A DNA stretch of 64,000 nt, from assembly GCF_032773895.1 (NCBI RefSeq), contig NZ_CP120416.1:556001-620000 (forward strand), read 5' to 3'. The notes below the pieces were generated by a model. That model was not told the origin of the DNA, did not search any database, and worked only from the letters and a program-made list of their open reading frames with translations. The position numbers and the translations under genes are program-made. Positions 8,683-17,786 of this stretch are shown in pieces. Source of the stretch: Teredinibacter sp. KSP-S5-2 (GTDB lineage Bacteria > Pseudomonadota > Gammaproteobacteria > Pseudomonadales > Cellvibrionaceae). Positions within the stretch are counted from its first letter, which is position 1. Each line of letters begins with the position of its first letter.

Positions 8683-9604
8683 GGTCTGCGGTGAGCTAAT
8701 AGAAAAAACTGGCTTCAACGGTATGGCAAGACTGTAATCTGAGAGTGGGAATGGCTATATTGTTGTGAGCTAGGTATTCGATGGTCGCATCAAAAATAGC
8801 TCGCGGTGCCGCCCAGCTATTGGCCTTTCAGGTAGATAGGTAACCAGCCCTTCCTGATGTTCATATTATTCCAATTAGCAGCCCCAAGTAACAGCAGTAG
8901 ACGTTCGTATAATCGAGATTTCTGATCAGCTTTCGGGCTAAATTGACGGTATTTCAGGCCCTTAAAATAAAGTGCAGAAATGAATGACTGATCATCCTGC
9001 AAGGATTTCAAGCCGGGGTTTAGCAGGATAGGCTGAGATTTGCGGTACCCCAAATTGAGGTAGATTTAAACAAATAACCTTCTACTGGCCAGGTGTACCG
9101 GGCTCTACAGCGTGAATTGCAATCCCCAAGCCCCCTGTCTAGTGAAACCTGGGAGACCCACACCAATGTAGCCGAAACAGGTTACGGTTGGCTCTGTACC
9201 TTTGATTTCGTTCAAATCACAACCTTAGCCGATGACCCTCTTGCCATTTGGCTTGCCGTCCCTTTGTCAGGCTGAATCCATGTTCTTTCAGCTGGACAGG
9301 CTTATAAAAAAACAACGGAGCATTTCAAACAGCAAGCTACCAAACAGCTTGTTTCCAACTGTAATAGGTCACTATCTTGATGCAGGTCAATTAGATATAA
9401 ATAATTTAGACTAGTCTTATATATAGGGCGTAATAGATCTTAGCAGCAAAATTACTGCCTATTCGTTGATAGCATTTTTAACCATGAATCCTTATTAAAT
9501 GACCTTTGGTTAGCGCTTAACAATCAATTGAAAGCCATGATCATTGGTAAAGACAAATTGATGAATGCATATAACTTTAATGAACTATAACGACGAGGTG
9601 CAGT
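8683..9604. other. Left junction of the operon insert: one unrecognised ORF, otherwise empty
   Basis: No attC is seen here although one is expected next to the cassette at 8407-8682. A minus-strand open frame at 8817-9053 (78 codons, LYERLLLLLGAANWNNMNIRKGW-type composition rich in Leu, Lys and Trp) reads like the C-terminal piece of a larger protein, perhaps a mobile-element protein, but I cannot name it. A plus-strand open frame at 9450-9590 (tail KDKLMNAYNFNEL) also lacks a start. The promoter of the operon at 9605 should lie in the last 150 bases. Confidence 0.45.
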
Positions 9605-9931
9605 ATGAAAAAACTCATACTTTTAGCCGTTGCGCTGATGTTATCAACATCGGTAATGGCCGATCCGGTTAAAGGGCAGAAATATTACCTTAAATATTTA
9701 CGACCTTACTTTGTCTACAACGGCCAAGTGTTTGCCAGTCAACATATCCAAACAGAATGGGAATCTTACTTCAAAAACGGCGCTGAACAATTTATTAGTG
9801 AATTTAGTGCGAAGCACCCGGAATCAGCTGATTTTTTAGCGAGTGAAAAGTTCCAAAAGATGGCGCCACACATTGGTGACTTTGCTATTAAATATGCCGC
9901 AGATAGCGGTGAGCTTCCTAATTGTAATTAA
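9605..9931 (+). CDS. Small periplasmic protein of the molybdoenzyme operon
   Basis: 108 residues, ATG preceded by GAGGTG at good spacing, with a signal peptide (MKKLILLAVALMLSTSVMA, mature from DPVK). The mature protein of about 89 residues is helical with conserved-looking aromatic stretches (KYYLKYLRPYF, TEWESYF, ISEFSAKHPES) and one Cys near the end (ELPNCN). From memory such proteins are sometimes labelled cytochrome-like, but no CXXCH haem site is present. It begins an operon with a DUF3373 protein and a molybdopterin oxidoreductase and probably serves that enzyme in the periplasm. Confidence 0.65.
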   Translation: MKKLILLAVALMLSTSVMADPVKGQKYYLKYLRPYFVYNGQVFASQHIQTEWESYFKNGAEQFISEFSAKHPESADFLASEKFQKMAPHIGDFAIKYAADSGELPNCN

Positions 9932-9952
9932 TGGGATTGAAGAGTGAATATC

Positions 9953-11350
9953 ATGAAGCATTCAACACTATCGTTGGCCATAGTCGTTGGCCTTGGTTTA
10001 ACTTTTCCGGCATTTGCAGATCAAAGTGAAGACATTGAATTATTGAAAAAACAAGTTCGAGATCTACAAATAAAAACAGGTGGCAACAATCTCAACTTTA
10101 GTGTCGATTATCGTGTCACTTTAGACAGCATAGAATACACGCTAGCCGACGGTTCAACGGCTGAAAATGACGGATTACTTGCTAATCGTTTATTGCTTAA
10201 TATGGGTTATAAGTACAACGACAACCTTGTCTTTAAAGGTCAGCTGTCTTATAGCAAAGCTTACGGTGAAGCACCTTCACATTCTACGCCAAGCAATGAC
10301 GACTTTGATTGGGTAAATAATGAAAACCTACAAGACAATACGTTACGCGTAAAAGAAGCGTATTTTTTATATTTAGGTGATGCGTTCCTGGGAAACAGCA
10401 ATATTCCATGGACGTTCAGCCTGGGTCGTCGGCCTTCGACTAACGGATTTTTAGCGAATAATCGTGAGGGTTTTGAAGAGGCTCAATCACCACTAGCGCA
10501 TTCAATTAACGTTGAATTTGACGGTTTAAGCCTAAACACCAAGTTAGAAGAAGTTATCGGTTTAACAGGTAGTTCTGTCAAGCTTTGTGCTGGTCGTGGT
10601 TTAACGAATGCTAATGGTCGTTTTGATCCTGCGGGCTTAGATTATGCTACTAACGATAATCAAACAGACGATATTGATATGCTTGGCTTTATTGTAACGC
10701 CATATAATAACGGTCAATATAACCTACAAACTCAAATCTATACCGCTAACAACATGATCGGTTTGGACATGAACAGGATCATGAGCGATGGTGATTACTC
10801 ATTTTATGACTTCGGTAACTTAAGCAACTTCACCATCTCATTAGAAGTTAATGGTATTGGTGAGTTTATTAGTGACTTTCTAGACGATACACGTGTATTT
10901 ATTTCTTATTCAATGTCAAAAACAGATCCTGATGATGGCATGGCAATGCTTGGTTCTACGGAATCAGAAACCGGAAATTCATATTGGATTGGTGTCAATG
11001 TGCCGGGCCCCTTTGAAGGCGATTCTTTTGGTATTGAATTTAACCATGGTTCAAAATATTGGCGTTCATTCACCTATGGTGAAGACACCATGATCGGTTC
11101 CAAAATTGCAGCACGTGGTGATGCCTTTGAAGTTTATTATAACTACCCAATCATAGATGAAGCGTTAACATTTCAGCTCAGATACACAAAAATTGACTAT
11201 GACTACACCGGTAGTAATGGCTTCTTCGGCTCTGCGACAGGTACGCCTATGACGATTGAGCAGGCTTATGCCATGTCTCAAATGCTTGGTATGCCAGTAC
11301 CTGTAGAAAGTGCAAGTGATATTCGTGCAACGCTTCGTTATAAATTCTAA
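9953..11350 (+). CDS. DUF3373-type outer-membrane beta-barrel protein
   Basis: 465 residues from ATG at 9953, chosen over GTG 9944 because AAGAG stands 8 bases before it and the signal peptide (MKHSTLSLAIVVGLGLTFPAFA) begins there. After a short coiled-coil (DIELLKKQVRDLQIK, residues about 27-41) the chain is a run of alternating beta strands, contains the family-like block SLGRRPSTNG and ends RATLRYKF, with terminal Phe as in outer-membrane barrels. DUF3373 proteins commonly neighbour periplasmic molybdoenzymes; I infer a porin or assembly role for the reductase that follows. Confidence 0.75.
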   Translation: MKHSTLSLAIVVGLGLTFPAFADQSEDIELLKKQVRDLQIKTGGNNLNFSVDYRVTLDSIEYTLADGSTAENDGLLANRLLLNMGYKYNDNLVFKGQLSYSKAYGEAPSHSTPSNDDFDWVNNENLQDNTLRVKEAYFLYLGDAFLGNSNIPWTFSLGRRPSTNGFLANNREGFEEAQSPLAHSINVEFDGLSLNTKLEEVIGLTGSSVKLCAGRGLTNANGRFDPAGLDYATNDNQTDDIDMLGFIVTPYNNGQYNLQTQIYTANNMIGLDMNRIMSDGDYSFYDFGNLSNFTISLEVNGIGEFISDFLDDTRVFISYSMSKTDPDDGMAMLGSTESETGNSYWIGVNVPGPFEGDSFGIEFNHGSKYWRSFTYGEDTMIGSKIAARGDAFEVYYNYPIIDEALTFQLRYTKIDYDYTGSNGFFGSATGTPMTIEQAYAMSQMLGMPVPVESASDIRATLRYKF

Positions 11351-11442
11351 CGCGAGTACTCACATAAACGGCTGAAGCATGCCTTGAGAAACACAACATA
11401 ACTCGGTTTTCAAACAGTACGTATTCATGATTAGGTGCAGGT

Positions 11443-13893
11443 ATGGAAATAGGACTCTCACGTAGACGTTTTTTAAAAAATAGCGTCGCACTTTCAGTGT
11501 TAGGTGGGGTTACCCTGTCTGGTCCTGAAGTGCTTGCTTTGAGTCAGCATGTCAATTCCGATAAGCCGGCCCGCTATAGTGTGCCAACGCTTTGCGAGAT
11601 GTGTGTCAACAAATGCGGGCTCATTGCCGATGTTGAAGATGGCATAGTTAAAAAGCTCAACCCCAATCCTCTTTTTCCTAAATCAAGAAATATGCTCTGC
11701 GCCCGAGGGGTTGCCGGTATTCATGCGCTTTATGATCCAGATAGGTTAAAAACCCCTTTAATCCGCGTGGGAGAGCGGGGGGATGGTAAATATGTCAAAG
11801 CCACTTGGGAGGAAGCCTTTGAATACATTAAAAACAAATTGGTTAAGATTGTTGATGAAGAAAAAGATAATCGTTCCTGTATAGGTTATTGCGCTGGTGA
11901 AGGTTTGGCTGAGCACACCTTTAAAACGTTTATGGCTGATAAATTCGGTAGTGCGAATTTTCTCAATCACGCCAGTCTTTGTTTGCAGACAGCCACAGCC
12001 GGCTATACCCTCACGCTGGGTGGTTATGGTCAGGCAGATCTTGAAAATGCAAAATATATTATTATGGCAGGTGCTAATCGGGCAGAGGCTATTATTACGC
12101 CCGATACAATGGATCTTTTTAAACGAACTCGTGGAAAAGGTGCAACGCTCATTTCTGTCGATCCGCGCTACACCAACACGGCAATGCATGCCGATCTTCA
12201 TGTGCCAATAAAGCCGGGAACAGATCTGTCATTCGTTTTAGCACTTACCTATGTTGTTCTATCAGAGCAGTTGTATAACAAGGAATATGTCAAAAATAAC
12301 TTCAATGATTTTGATAAATATCAGCAACATATTCTAGAGAATCAATACACCCCCGAGTGGGCTGAAAAAATCACCGGCGTGTCAGCAAAAACTATCCGCA
12401 CAATAGCGCGCGACTTTATGGCTGCAGCACCACAAGCGGTTTACTATCAGGGGCGGCGATCAACCTGGGCAAAAAATGATTTCCAACTACGCCGGGCAAT
12501 GGCGCTTTTTACTGCTTTAGGTGGTGGAGTCGACGTAAAAGGTGGCATTGTGTTCGGTAACAAACTGCCCTTAACCGCTCATGAAATTAATACGCCTTTG
12601 TATGCGAATGCTGAGTCCAGAATTGAAGGCGACGATGCAGCTATTATAGGTTCAAGCGGTTCGTGGATTGCATGGCGCAATAGGGTAGAAGCAGGTGAAA
12701 CGCCCTATCCGATTAGGGGCATGTTTGTTTACAAACAAAACCCGATGCTCTCTATACCTGACACCGCCAAAACCCGAAGAATGTTTGAGAAAATGGATTT
12801 GCTTGTGGTTATCGATACGATGCCAAGTGATACCGCATTGCTTGCCGATGTTATTTTACCTGAGTGCTCTTATCTTGAGCGCGAAGATCCAATACGAAGT
12901 TTCCCTGGTATAGAGCCTGCCATCGGATTACGACAAAAAGTCATAGAGCCGATGTACGATACCAAACCTGTCATTGAAATTATGCAGGGTCTCAGTAAAA
13001 AACTCACCAAACCACTTTGGGAAATTACCAAGAAACATGATGAAGATGTGCAAGACGAGCTGCAAGAAGAAGATGAACTGACTTATTACAAAGAAAATGG
13101 CTTTGATCTCACAGAGCCTTACTTACATTCCCAGGACGCACTCAATAAACATGCTTTTGTTGACAAGTATGGTGAAAACGCATGGAAAATACTCCGCGAA
13201 AAAGGGGTCTATTACCCGGAAATGGCAGAGTCATTCAAGAAGATTAATAACAATAGCTATCAATATTATCCTGAAGATAAAAAAGCATACTCTATGCTTC
13301 CTATTGAAGAGCAAGCAGCTTCTAAGGTAGTTGCCGACGATGTTTATGAATCCTGCGACCCCTGCTCTAATCCAGCTGACATTGCATTATGGAAGCGCAC
13401 CTTCAACACCCCCAGTAAAAAAATCGAGTGCTATTTGGGTAATCTTGCCGGAAAAGGTGTCGACCCTATGCCTACTTGGCGACAGGAAGAGCATGTCGAT
13501 GTTCCCGCTGGAAAATTTAAGTTTATTACCGGGCGTCATGCGCTACAGACTCAAAATGCAACCCAGAACAATGTGATGTTGTTAGAACTCATGCGAGAAA
13601 ACTTTGCATGGATAAACGATGATGAAGCAAAAAAACGTGGCATCGAGCATGGTGATACTATTGAAATCACCAGTAGTGTTGGCTCTGTTCGTATCAAAGC
13701 TTATCCCACGCCTAAAATAATCCCCGAGACAATTTTTTACGTTCACGGATTTGGTGCAAAATCTGATGGTCAAACGTTCGCCCATAGAAACGGAGCTAGC
13801 GACAACGAAATCATAGAAGGTGTAATTGAACCGGTCTATGGTGCTGCCATCATGCACGAAACACTAGTTACCGTTAAGAAGGTGTCAGTATGA
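11443..13893 (+). CDS. Tat-exported molybdopterin oxidoreductase, PsrA/PhsA-like catalytic subunit
   Basis: 816 residues. A twin-arginine signal (SRRRFLK, residues 6-12) and hydrophobic stretch send it to the periplasm. Cys51, Cys54, Cys58 and Cys86 form the 4Fe-4S site of the DMSO reductase superfamily, and Cys180 in NHASLC is the likely Mo ligand, as in polysulfide/thiosulfate reductases. Bis-MGD binding regions follow, with a C-terminal dinucleotide-binding domain (GRHALQTQNATQNN near 690). Its neighbours (FeS subunit, NrfD anchor) give the Psr/Phs layout, so I infer a quinone-linked reductase for polysulfide, thiosulfate or a similar anion; arsenate or selenate type activity cannot be excluded. 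It overlaps the next gene by four bases. Confidence 0.82.
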   Translation: MEIGLSRRRFLKNSVALSVLGGVTLSGPEVLALSQHVNSDKPARYSVPTLCEMCVNKCGLIADVEDGIVKKLNPNPLFPKSRNMLCARGVAGIHALYDPDRLKTPLIRVGERGDGKYVKATWEEAFEYIKNKLVKIVDEEKDNRSCIGYCAGEGLAEHTFKTFMADKFGSANFLNHASLCLQTATAGYTLTLGGYGQADLENAKYIIMAGANRAEAIITPDTMDLFKRTRGKGATLISVDPRYTNTAMHADLHVPIKPGTDLSFVLALTYVVLSEQLYNKEYVKNNFNDFDKYQQHILENQYTPEWAEKITGVSAKTIRTIARDFMAAAPQAVYYQGRRSTWAKNDFQLRRAMALFTALGGGVDVKGGIVFGNKLPLTAHEINTPLYANAESRIEGDDAAIIGSSGSWIAWRNRVEAGETPYPIRGMFVYKQNPMLSIPDTAKTRRMFEKMDLLVVIDTMPSDTALLADVILPECSYLEREDPIRSFPGIEPAIGLRQKVIEPMYDTKPVIEIMQGLSKKLTKPLWEITKKHDEDVQDELQEEDELTYYKENGFDLTEPYLHSQDALNKHAFVDKYGENAWKILREKGVYYPEMAESFKKINNNSYQYYPEDKKAYSMLPIEEQAASKVVADDVYESCDPCSNPADIALWKRTFNTPSKKIECYLGNLAGKGVDPMPTWRQEEHVDVPAGKFKFITGRHALQTQNATQNNVMLLELMRENFAWINDDEAKKRGIEHGDTIEITSSVGSVRIKAYPTPKIIPETIFYVHGFGAKSDGQTFAHRNGASDNEIIEGVIEPVYGAAIMHETLVTVKKVSV

Positions 13894-14552
13894 ACTATGC
13901 AATGGCGCTAGATTATCAAAACTGCATAAATTGCCGCGCTTGTGAAGTTGCTTGTAAAGAAGAAAACGGCGTTCAACTCGGTGCGGGAAAACAACGCATT
14001 TGGGTTGGCATTGTGGAAGGCAGTAACGCCGGAATACCTTATGTAAATCTATATCCGTCACAATGCAATCATTGTATCGACGCTCCCTGTGTCTCAGTTT
14101 GTCCAACAAATGCAAGTCATTACATTGCTGGTGGGATCGTCAAGGTTGAAGCAGATCAGTGTATTCTTTGCAAAGGTTGCATGGAAGCCTGCCCATATGA
14201 CGCTAGATTTGTCGATGACACTAAGTATGCAGTAGACAAATGCACCTTTTGCGAACACCAAATTGAAGAAACCGGAACGACAGCTTGTCAGGCAACTTGC
14301 CCTACCAAAGTTCGCACCTTTGGTGATTTGGACGATCCTAATAGTGATATTGTTAAGTTACTTAAAACACGACGGTTTTTCTTTCAAAAAGAAGAAATTG
14401 GTACACTGCCAAAACTTTTCTACCTGGTGCCAGAAAATGATGCCTATGCCAAGCAAAGTATTGGCCCCAACACCAAAATACACTCCTGGGAAGAGATACA
14501 ACCCCAATATGAGCGCGCCGCTAAAAAAAGGAGCCTCGAATGGAAACAATAG
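13890..14552 (+). CDS. 4Fe-4S electron-transfer subunit, PsrB-like
   Basis: 220 residues starting at ATG in an ATGA overlap with the catalytic subunit. Four Cys groups are seen: CINCRACEVAC, CNHCIDAPCVSVC, CILCKGCMEAC and CTFCEHQ...CQATC, the usual four-cluster ferredoxin-like subunit (DmsB/PsrB/NrfC family). It relays electrons between the membrane quinol subunit and the Mo centre. No signal peptide of its own, so it is presumably exported together with the Tat-signal-bearing catalytic subunit. Confidence 0.88.
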   Translation: MNYAMALDYQNCINCRACEVACKEENGVQLGAGKQRIWVGIVEGSNAGIPYVNLYPSQCNHCIDAPCVSVCPTNASHYIAGGIVKVEADQCILCKGCMEACPYDARFVDDTKYAVDKCTFCEHQIEETGTTACQATCPTKVRTFGDLDDPNSDIVKLLKTRRFFFQKEEIGTLPKLFYLVPENDAYAKQSIGPNTKIHSWEEIQPQYERAAKKRSLEWKQ

Positions 14553-15805
14553 CTTTTGCGGGTTTAGACATTAATAAAGTGTCTTTTAAAGCCATGTTTT
14601 TAAATAAAGCGATGTTGCTGGCCTATTTTCTTTTGTTTATTGCGATATTGGGTCTCTATCAGCTTTATGATCTTCGGTATTTCAGTGCAACGCTGAATGC
14701 ACATGACGCAGGAATAGATCCCACTAATCCAGCGCTAAAAGAGGCAATGCGCCAGGCGATTTTTGGCACCGTTGGCGAAATAGATAGGAATTCGCCTTGG
14801 ACTGTTTTAATTTCCAACTATATGTTTATGCTCTACACTGGCAGCGGCATTATTTTTCTCGTTGCCTTAGCTGAACTTTTTCGCGTTAATCTTATTAAAA
14901 ACCTTGCTGTTGGTTTTATGGTCGTCGGTATTTCTATGGTCTTTGCCGGACTGTTTACCATTACAACAGACTTACATGTATTAAATATTCCCTGGATGCT
15001 GCTTACCCCAAATACCGGAGCAGCCATGTGGATGATGTTACCACTTTACCTGATATACATTCCCTTTGTTTTATTTGAAATCTACCTTTTACTCACAAAC
15101 AATAGAGCTTTAGCAAGAAAGTTAGCGCTTATTATTGTGATTATGAGCATAGGTGTTGATCTAATTGAATATTATATTCAAGCAAACCTCTTTGCTATGA
15201 ACACCGCAAGGCATTTATGGACTGAATTTCCCGCCTTGACGTTCTATTTTATTGTATCGTCCTTTGTTGCTTCGCTTGGCATTATTGGGGTTTATACCTT
15301 TCTGGTACACAGAAATAAAACTGAATATGCCCCTCTGATGAATCTTATTCGTCGCACAATGTTGATAGCCGTTGTTATATTGGGCCTCTTTGAGGTTATT
15401 GGTTACCTGCACGTTGAGAAAGACTGGACTAATTTAATTCTGTTTGGACCTTTGGCTCCCCTTTACTTTATAGGCTACGTTCTGCCTATATTCGTACTAT
15501 CGGTTCTTTTGAGCCTAAAGGCTGGAAAACCTATGCTCACTGTCATTGCATCAATCTTTGTCATTATTGGTGGCTATGTCGGGCGACTTATTTTCGTGTA
15601 CGGTGGCAACGTCGTGCCAATGTTCAATCGCTTTGGTACGGGTTTTGAAAAAACTGAAATGTACGGGGTAGCAAAATCCTTTATCTATGTTTCTCCTCAC
15701 CTTGGAGAAGTGTTGATTGTCATCGGCTCTATCGGTGTTGCACTTATTACTTACAAAGTATTCGATGGTCTTTTTTCTGTAGGAAAATTAAGAGAACATT
15801 CTTAA
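14540..15805 (+). CDS. NrfD/PsrC-type membrane anchor subunit
   Basis: 421 residues, overlapping the FeS gene by 13 bases. About nine hydrophobic helices span the chain, as in NrfD/PsrC proteins that bind quinol at the periplasmic side of the inner membrane. The family lacks haem, and no paired His ligand pattern stands out here. It completes a five-gene plus-strand operon (9605-15805). Length is somewhat above the 320 residues of Wolinella PsrC, closer to the longer PsrC2-like or Hyb/Act type members. Confidence 0.82.
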   Translation: METIAFAGLDINKVSFKAMFLNKAMLLAYFLLFIAILGLYQLYDLRYFSATLNAHDAGIDPTNPALKEAMRQAIFGTVGEIDRNSPWTVLISNYMFMLYTGSGIIFLVALAELFRVNLIKNLAVGFMVVGISMVFAGLFTITTDLHVLNIPWMLLTPNTGAAMWMMLPLYLIYIPFVLFEIYLLLTNNRALARKLALIIVIMSIGVDLIEYYIQANLFAMNTARHLWTEFPALTFYFIVSSFVASLGIIGVYTFLVHRNKTEYAPLMNLIRRTMLIAVVILGLFEVIGYLHVEKDWTNLILFGPLAPLYFIGYVLPIFVLSVLLSLKAGKPMLTVIASIFVIIGGYVGRLIFVYGGNVVPMFNRFGTGFEKTEMYGVAKSFIYVSPHLGEVLIVIGSIGVALITYKVFDGLFSVGKLREHS

Positions 15806-15853
15806 CTTTTGAAATCCTGAGGGTTACATAGTAAGCGCCAAACCATCTGTATC

Positions 15854-15940
15854 CTAGTCAAGCTCAACATGCCTAGGTAGCAAAGCTTCAATCGCTTCAA
15901 TACTCCAGCGCTGTCGGTATAATTCCGCAGTTGGTTCAGC
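15854..15940 (-). pseudogene. Transposase scrap (IS4-type motif)
   Basis: A 28-codon minus-strand remnant reads AELYRQRWSIE..., which matches the YxxRWxIE block that surrounds the catalytic Glu of IS4-type DDE transposases, and then stops. It lies exactly between the operon and a half attC, so it may mark the event that inserted the operon. Too short for family assignment. Confidence 0.4.
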
Positions 15941-15977
15941 GGCTCCAATTTCTTTCAAACACTACAGTTGCTTGTTC
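15941..15977 (-). repeat. Truncated attC, right end only
   Basis: CTTTCAAACACTACAGTTGCTTGTT matches the right ends of attC sites at 7734-7924 and 25203-25396 (CTTTCAAACA-CACAGTC-CTTGTTAGG). The left arm is missing and the transposase scrap abuts it. Confidence 0.55.
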
Positions 15978-15982
15978 CACCT

Positions 15983-16384
15983 TCATCCTCTGTCATTAAT
16001 AGACAAAGAATAAAATTTGGCCTTTTCAATATTGTATTTAACATTAAAAAAACAGTTTCCGCCGTCGAGTACTAGATATAGCTCATTCTTCAGCTTTTCG
16101 GTAGTAGGGCCAGGGAGAGCTCCAAGTTCAGATTCGTCATTGAGAGCCTGGACACAAAGCGCATTAATAAATATTTTAGATTCACTAATAAATTTATACT
16201 GAAACCTATAATTTTCTGAAGGCTCAAAATCTGATTCACTATTTTCCTTCAAATATTCCCAAAGTCGAATTTCAATTTCGTCAGTTTTAGACAGCTCAGG
16301 CTGCTCACCAACTGCAATCCACTCTGCTGAAAAGCTCGGCAATGACAAGAAAAACATAATACTAGCTATAGTGTACTTATTCAT
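15983..16384 (-). CDS. Small secreted protein, cassette gene
   Basis: 133 residues from ATG at 16384, which opens a signal peptide (MNKYTIASIMFFLSLPSFSA, mature EWIAVG). An upstream start at 16417 lies inside the attC. The mature protein is acidic with two Cys (NALCVQAL and GGNCFFNV), probably a disulphide. No family recognised. The gene ends just right of a truncated attC. Confidence 0.6.
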   Translation of the reverse strand: MNKYTIASIMFFLSLPSFSAEWIAVGEQPELSKTDEIEIRLWEYLKENSESDFEPSENYRFQYKFISESKIFINALCVQALNDESELGALPGPTTEKLKNELYLVLDGGNCFFNVKYNIEKAKFYSLSINDRG

Positions 16385-16393
16385 ACTGACATG

Positions 16394-16563
16394 CAACGGA
16401 TTGGTGCTTAATGCCACCCAGTAGGGGGCGTTTATGTTTGTTTATAGCATGCTGCTAATGGTCTATGCGTGCCAGGAGCAGAAATAAAGTTCAAAAATAA
16501 CAGTCCACCTCGAAAGAAGAAAAGCGGGCGGTGTGCAATATCAAGCCACCCAGCTCATTTAGT
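16394..16563 (-). repeat. attC-like site, worn
   Basis: Left half typical of the long class (AACGGATTGGTGCTTAATG, CACCCAGTAGGGGGCG, TTTATAGCATGCTGCTAATGG, GTGCCAGGAGCAG). The right half is replaced by CCACCTCGAAAGAAGAAAAG and the closing core reads TTTAGTC. Confidence 0.5.
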
Positions 16564-17139
16564 CTAAAAACCCTCGGGATGAGTAGATAGCCAATCACAG
16601 TGCTTCTTCTTTAGCTCATCTCTTTCTTTTGTTGATGCTAACACGACATCAGCACCACCGTCATAGGGATGAAATACTACCTTCGTAGAAGAACAAACAA
16701 TCATAATATTGCGCACTTCATCGTTGGCAACTAAACGAAACAAGTCATTTAGCTCACTACCAGTAAAAACTATTTTAGAAGCATGGAGATGCCAAAATAC
16801 ATCGTAGTCTTCGTCTTTGAATGGCTGAATTGAACACCAGTATTCTGAGATAGGAACTAGATTTGTTAGATTTTCTTCTGGTTTTGTTGGAACACCTGAC
16901 TCAGAATATTCTGGCAAAATCACATACAAGTCTTCTTTATCCCCAACGATCTCCTGCAAGATGAGATTATGCCTGCGCAAAATCTCCACATATTCATCTT
17001 CAGTTTCAGGGTATCTCTTAGATTCAGGTAATGAGTGGAAGCGAACCCAACGATTTTTATATTCATGCTTTAAGTTATGAGCCTTCGGTATAAAACCTTC
17101 GAATTCCTTCTCCCAAAATTTGGCAAGACTTTTAATCAT
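16564..17139 (-). CDS. DUF3885-like cytoplasmic protein, cassette gene
   Basis: 191 residues from ATG at 17139, no signal peptide. The C-terminal block VVFHPYDGGADVVLAS...HCDWLSTHPEGF resembles the pattern I recall for DUF3885 (YDDRG-D---, then WLLDYDR), and the middle is alpha/beta. The match is from memory and tentative. DUF3885-type proteins are common among toxin-immunity and accessory genes. It stands alone between two attC-like sites. Confidence 0.55.
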   Translation of the reverse strand: MIKSLAKFWEKEFEGFIPKAHNLKHEYKNRWVRFHSLPESKRYPETEDEYVEILRRHNLILQEIVGDKEDLYVILPEYSESGVPTKPEENLTNLVPISEYWCSIQPFKDEDYDVFWHLHASKIVFTGSELNDLFRLVANDEVRNIMIVCSSTKVVFHPYDGGADVVLASTKERDELKKKHCDWLSTHPEGF

Positions 17140-17152
17140 GAGGTGATTTATC

Positions 17153-17306
17153 AGTTAATTAATGGGGTAATTTCCCCATATCGTTTTTGTGTCATTATCG
17201 GGCTAGATGTCCACTCGGGTATTGAAGCTTTCACCTTTAAAAGCGGACATCCTATCTATGCTTCCGTTAACATGTTATGCGCTATTACCATAGTTACTTG
17301 TTAGGC
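17153..17306 (-). repeat. attC site
   Basis: Right core GTTAGGC at 17300-17306 is canonical and holds the stop of the next gene. Internal AAGCGGACAT block as in the long class; the left core is worn. The site at 1410-1583 is its closest relative in the window. Confidence 0.65.
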
Positions 17307-17579
17307 ATTTTCCAGATCTATTTCTAACACTATGTCTTCAAGTGCTTTTTCACCGATGGGAAACCTATTAATGTCAAAAACATAGTAGAGGTAGCCCGCA
17401 TTTGGTACGTTTTGATAACTAATTATTGGTGAAACATCTGGGTATATACCTAGACATTCAATAATTCGATTGGCGTACTCAACAGCTGGTATCTTTGTCC
17501 CCTCAACCGCAGCTATCCCGTGCTCTAGCACTGTATCAACAGCGTCATAAACATTATTTTTTGTTCCGTAGATTCTCAT
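17301..17579 (-). CDS. Small cytoplasmic protein, cassette gene with stop in attC
   Basis: 92 residues from ATG at 17579, acidic, alpha/beta, no signal peptide or membrane segment, no recognised family. The TAA stop is formed by GCCTAAC of the attC. The C-terminus (GEKALEDIVLEIDLENA) reads as a natural end. Function unknown. Confidence 0.6.
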   Translation of the reverse strand: MRIYGTKNNVYDAVDTVLEHGIAAVEGTKIPAVEYANRIIECLGIYPDVSPIISYQNVPNAGYLYYVFDINRFPIGEKALEDIVLEIDLENA

Positions 17580-17592
17580 AACTTCCTTTATT

Positions 17593-17786
17593 GCCTAATG
17601 GGTCGATGCTCTATGCCACACTACAGGATATCGTTTATGTGTGCTTATAGCATAATGCTAATGGCTTTTGGGTGCCAGGAGCAGACTGTTGATTGTATTC
17701 AAAATCGAAGCTTCACAAACCCAGAAGCGGACATAGCATAATATACAGTCTCTACCTTATCGAAATACCACAGTCACTTGTTAGGC
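17593..17786 (-). repeat. attC site, long class
   Basis: Cores GCCTAAT (17593-17599) and GTTAGGC (17780-17786). Contains the central palindrome GAAGCTTC, the blocks GCATAATGCTAATGGCTTTT and GAAGCGGACATAGCATAAT. A good reference for the long class at 194 bp. Confidence 0.7.

Noticed and set aside
8817-9053. Minus-strand frame of 78 codons as an intact gene
   Set aside because: It looks like the C-terminal piece of a larger protein; start and family are not supported.
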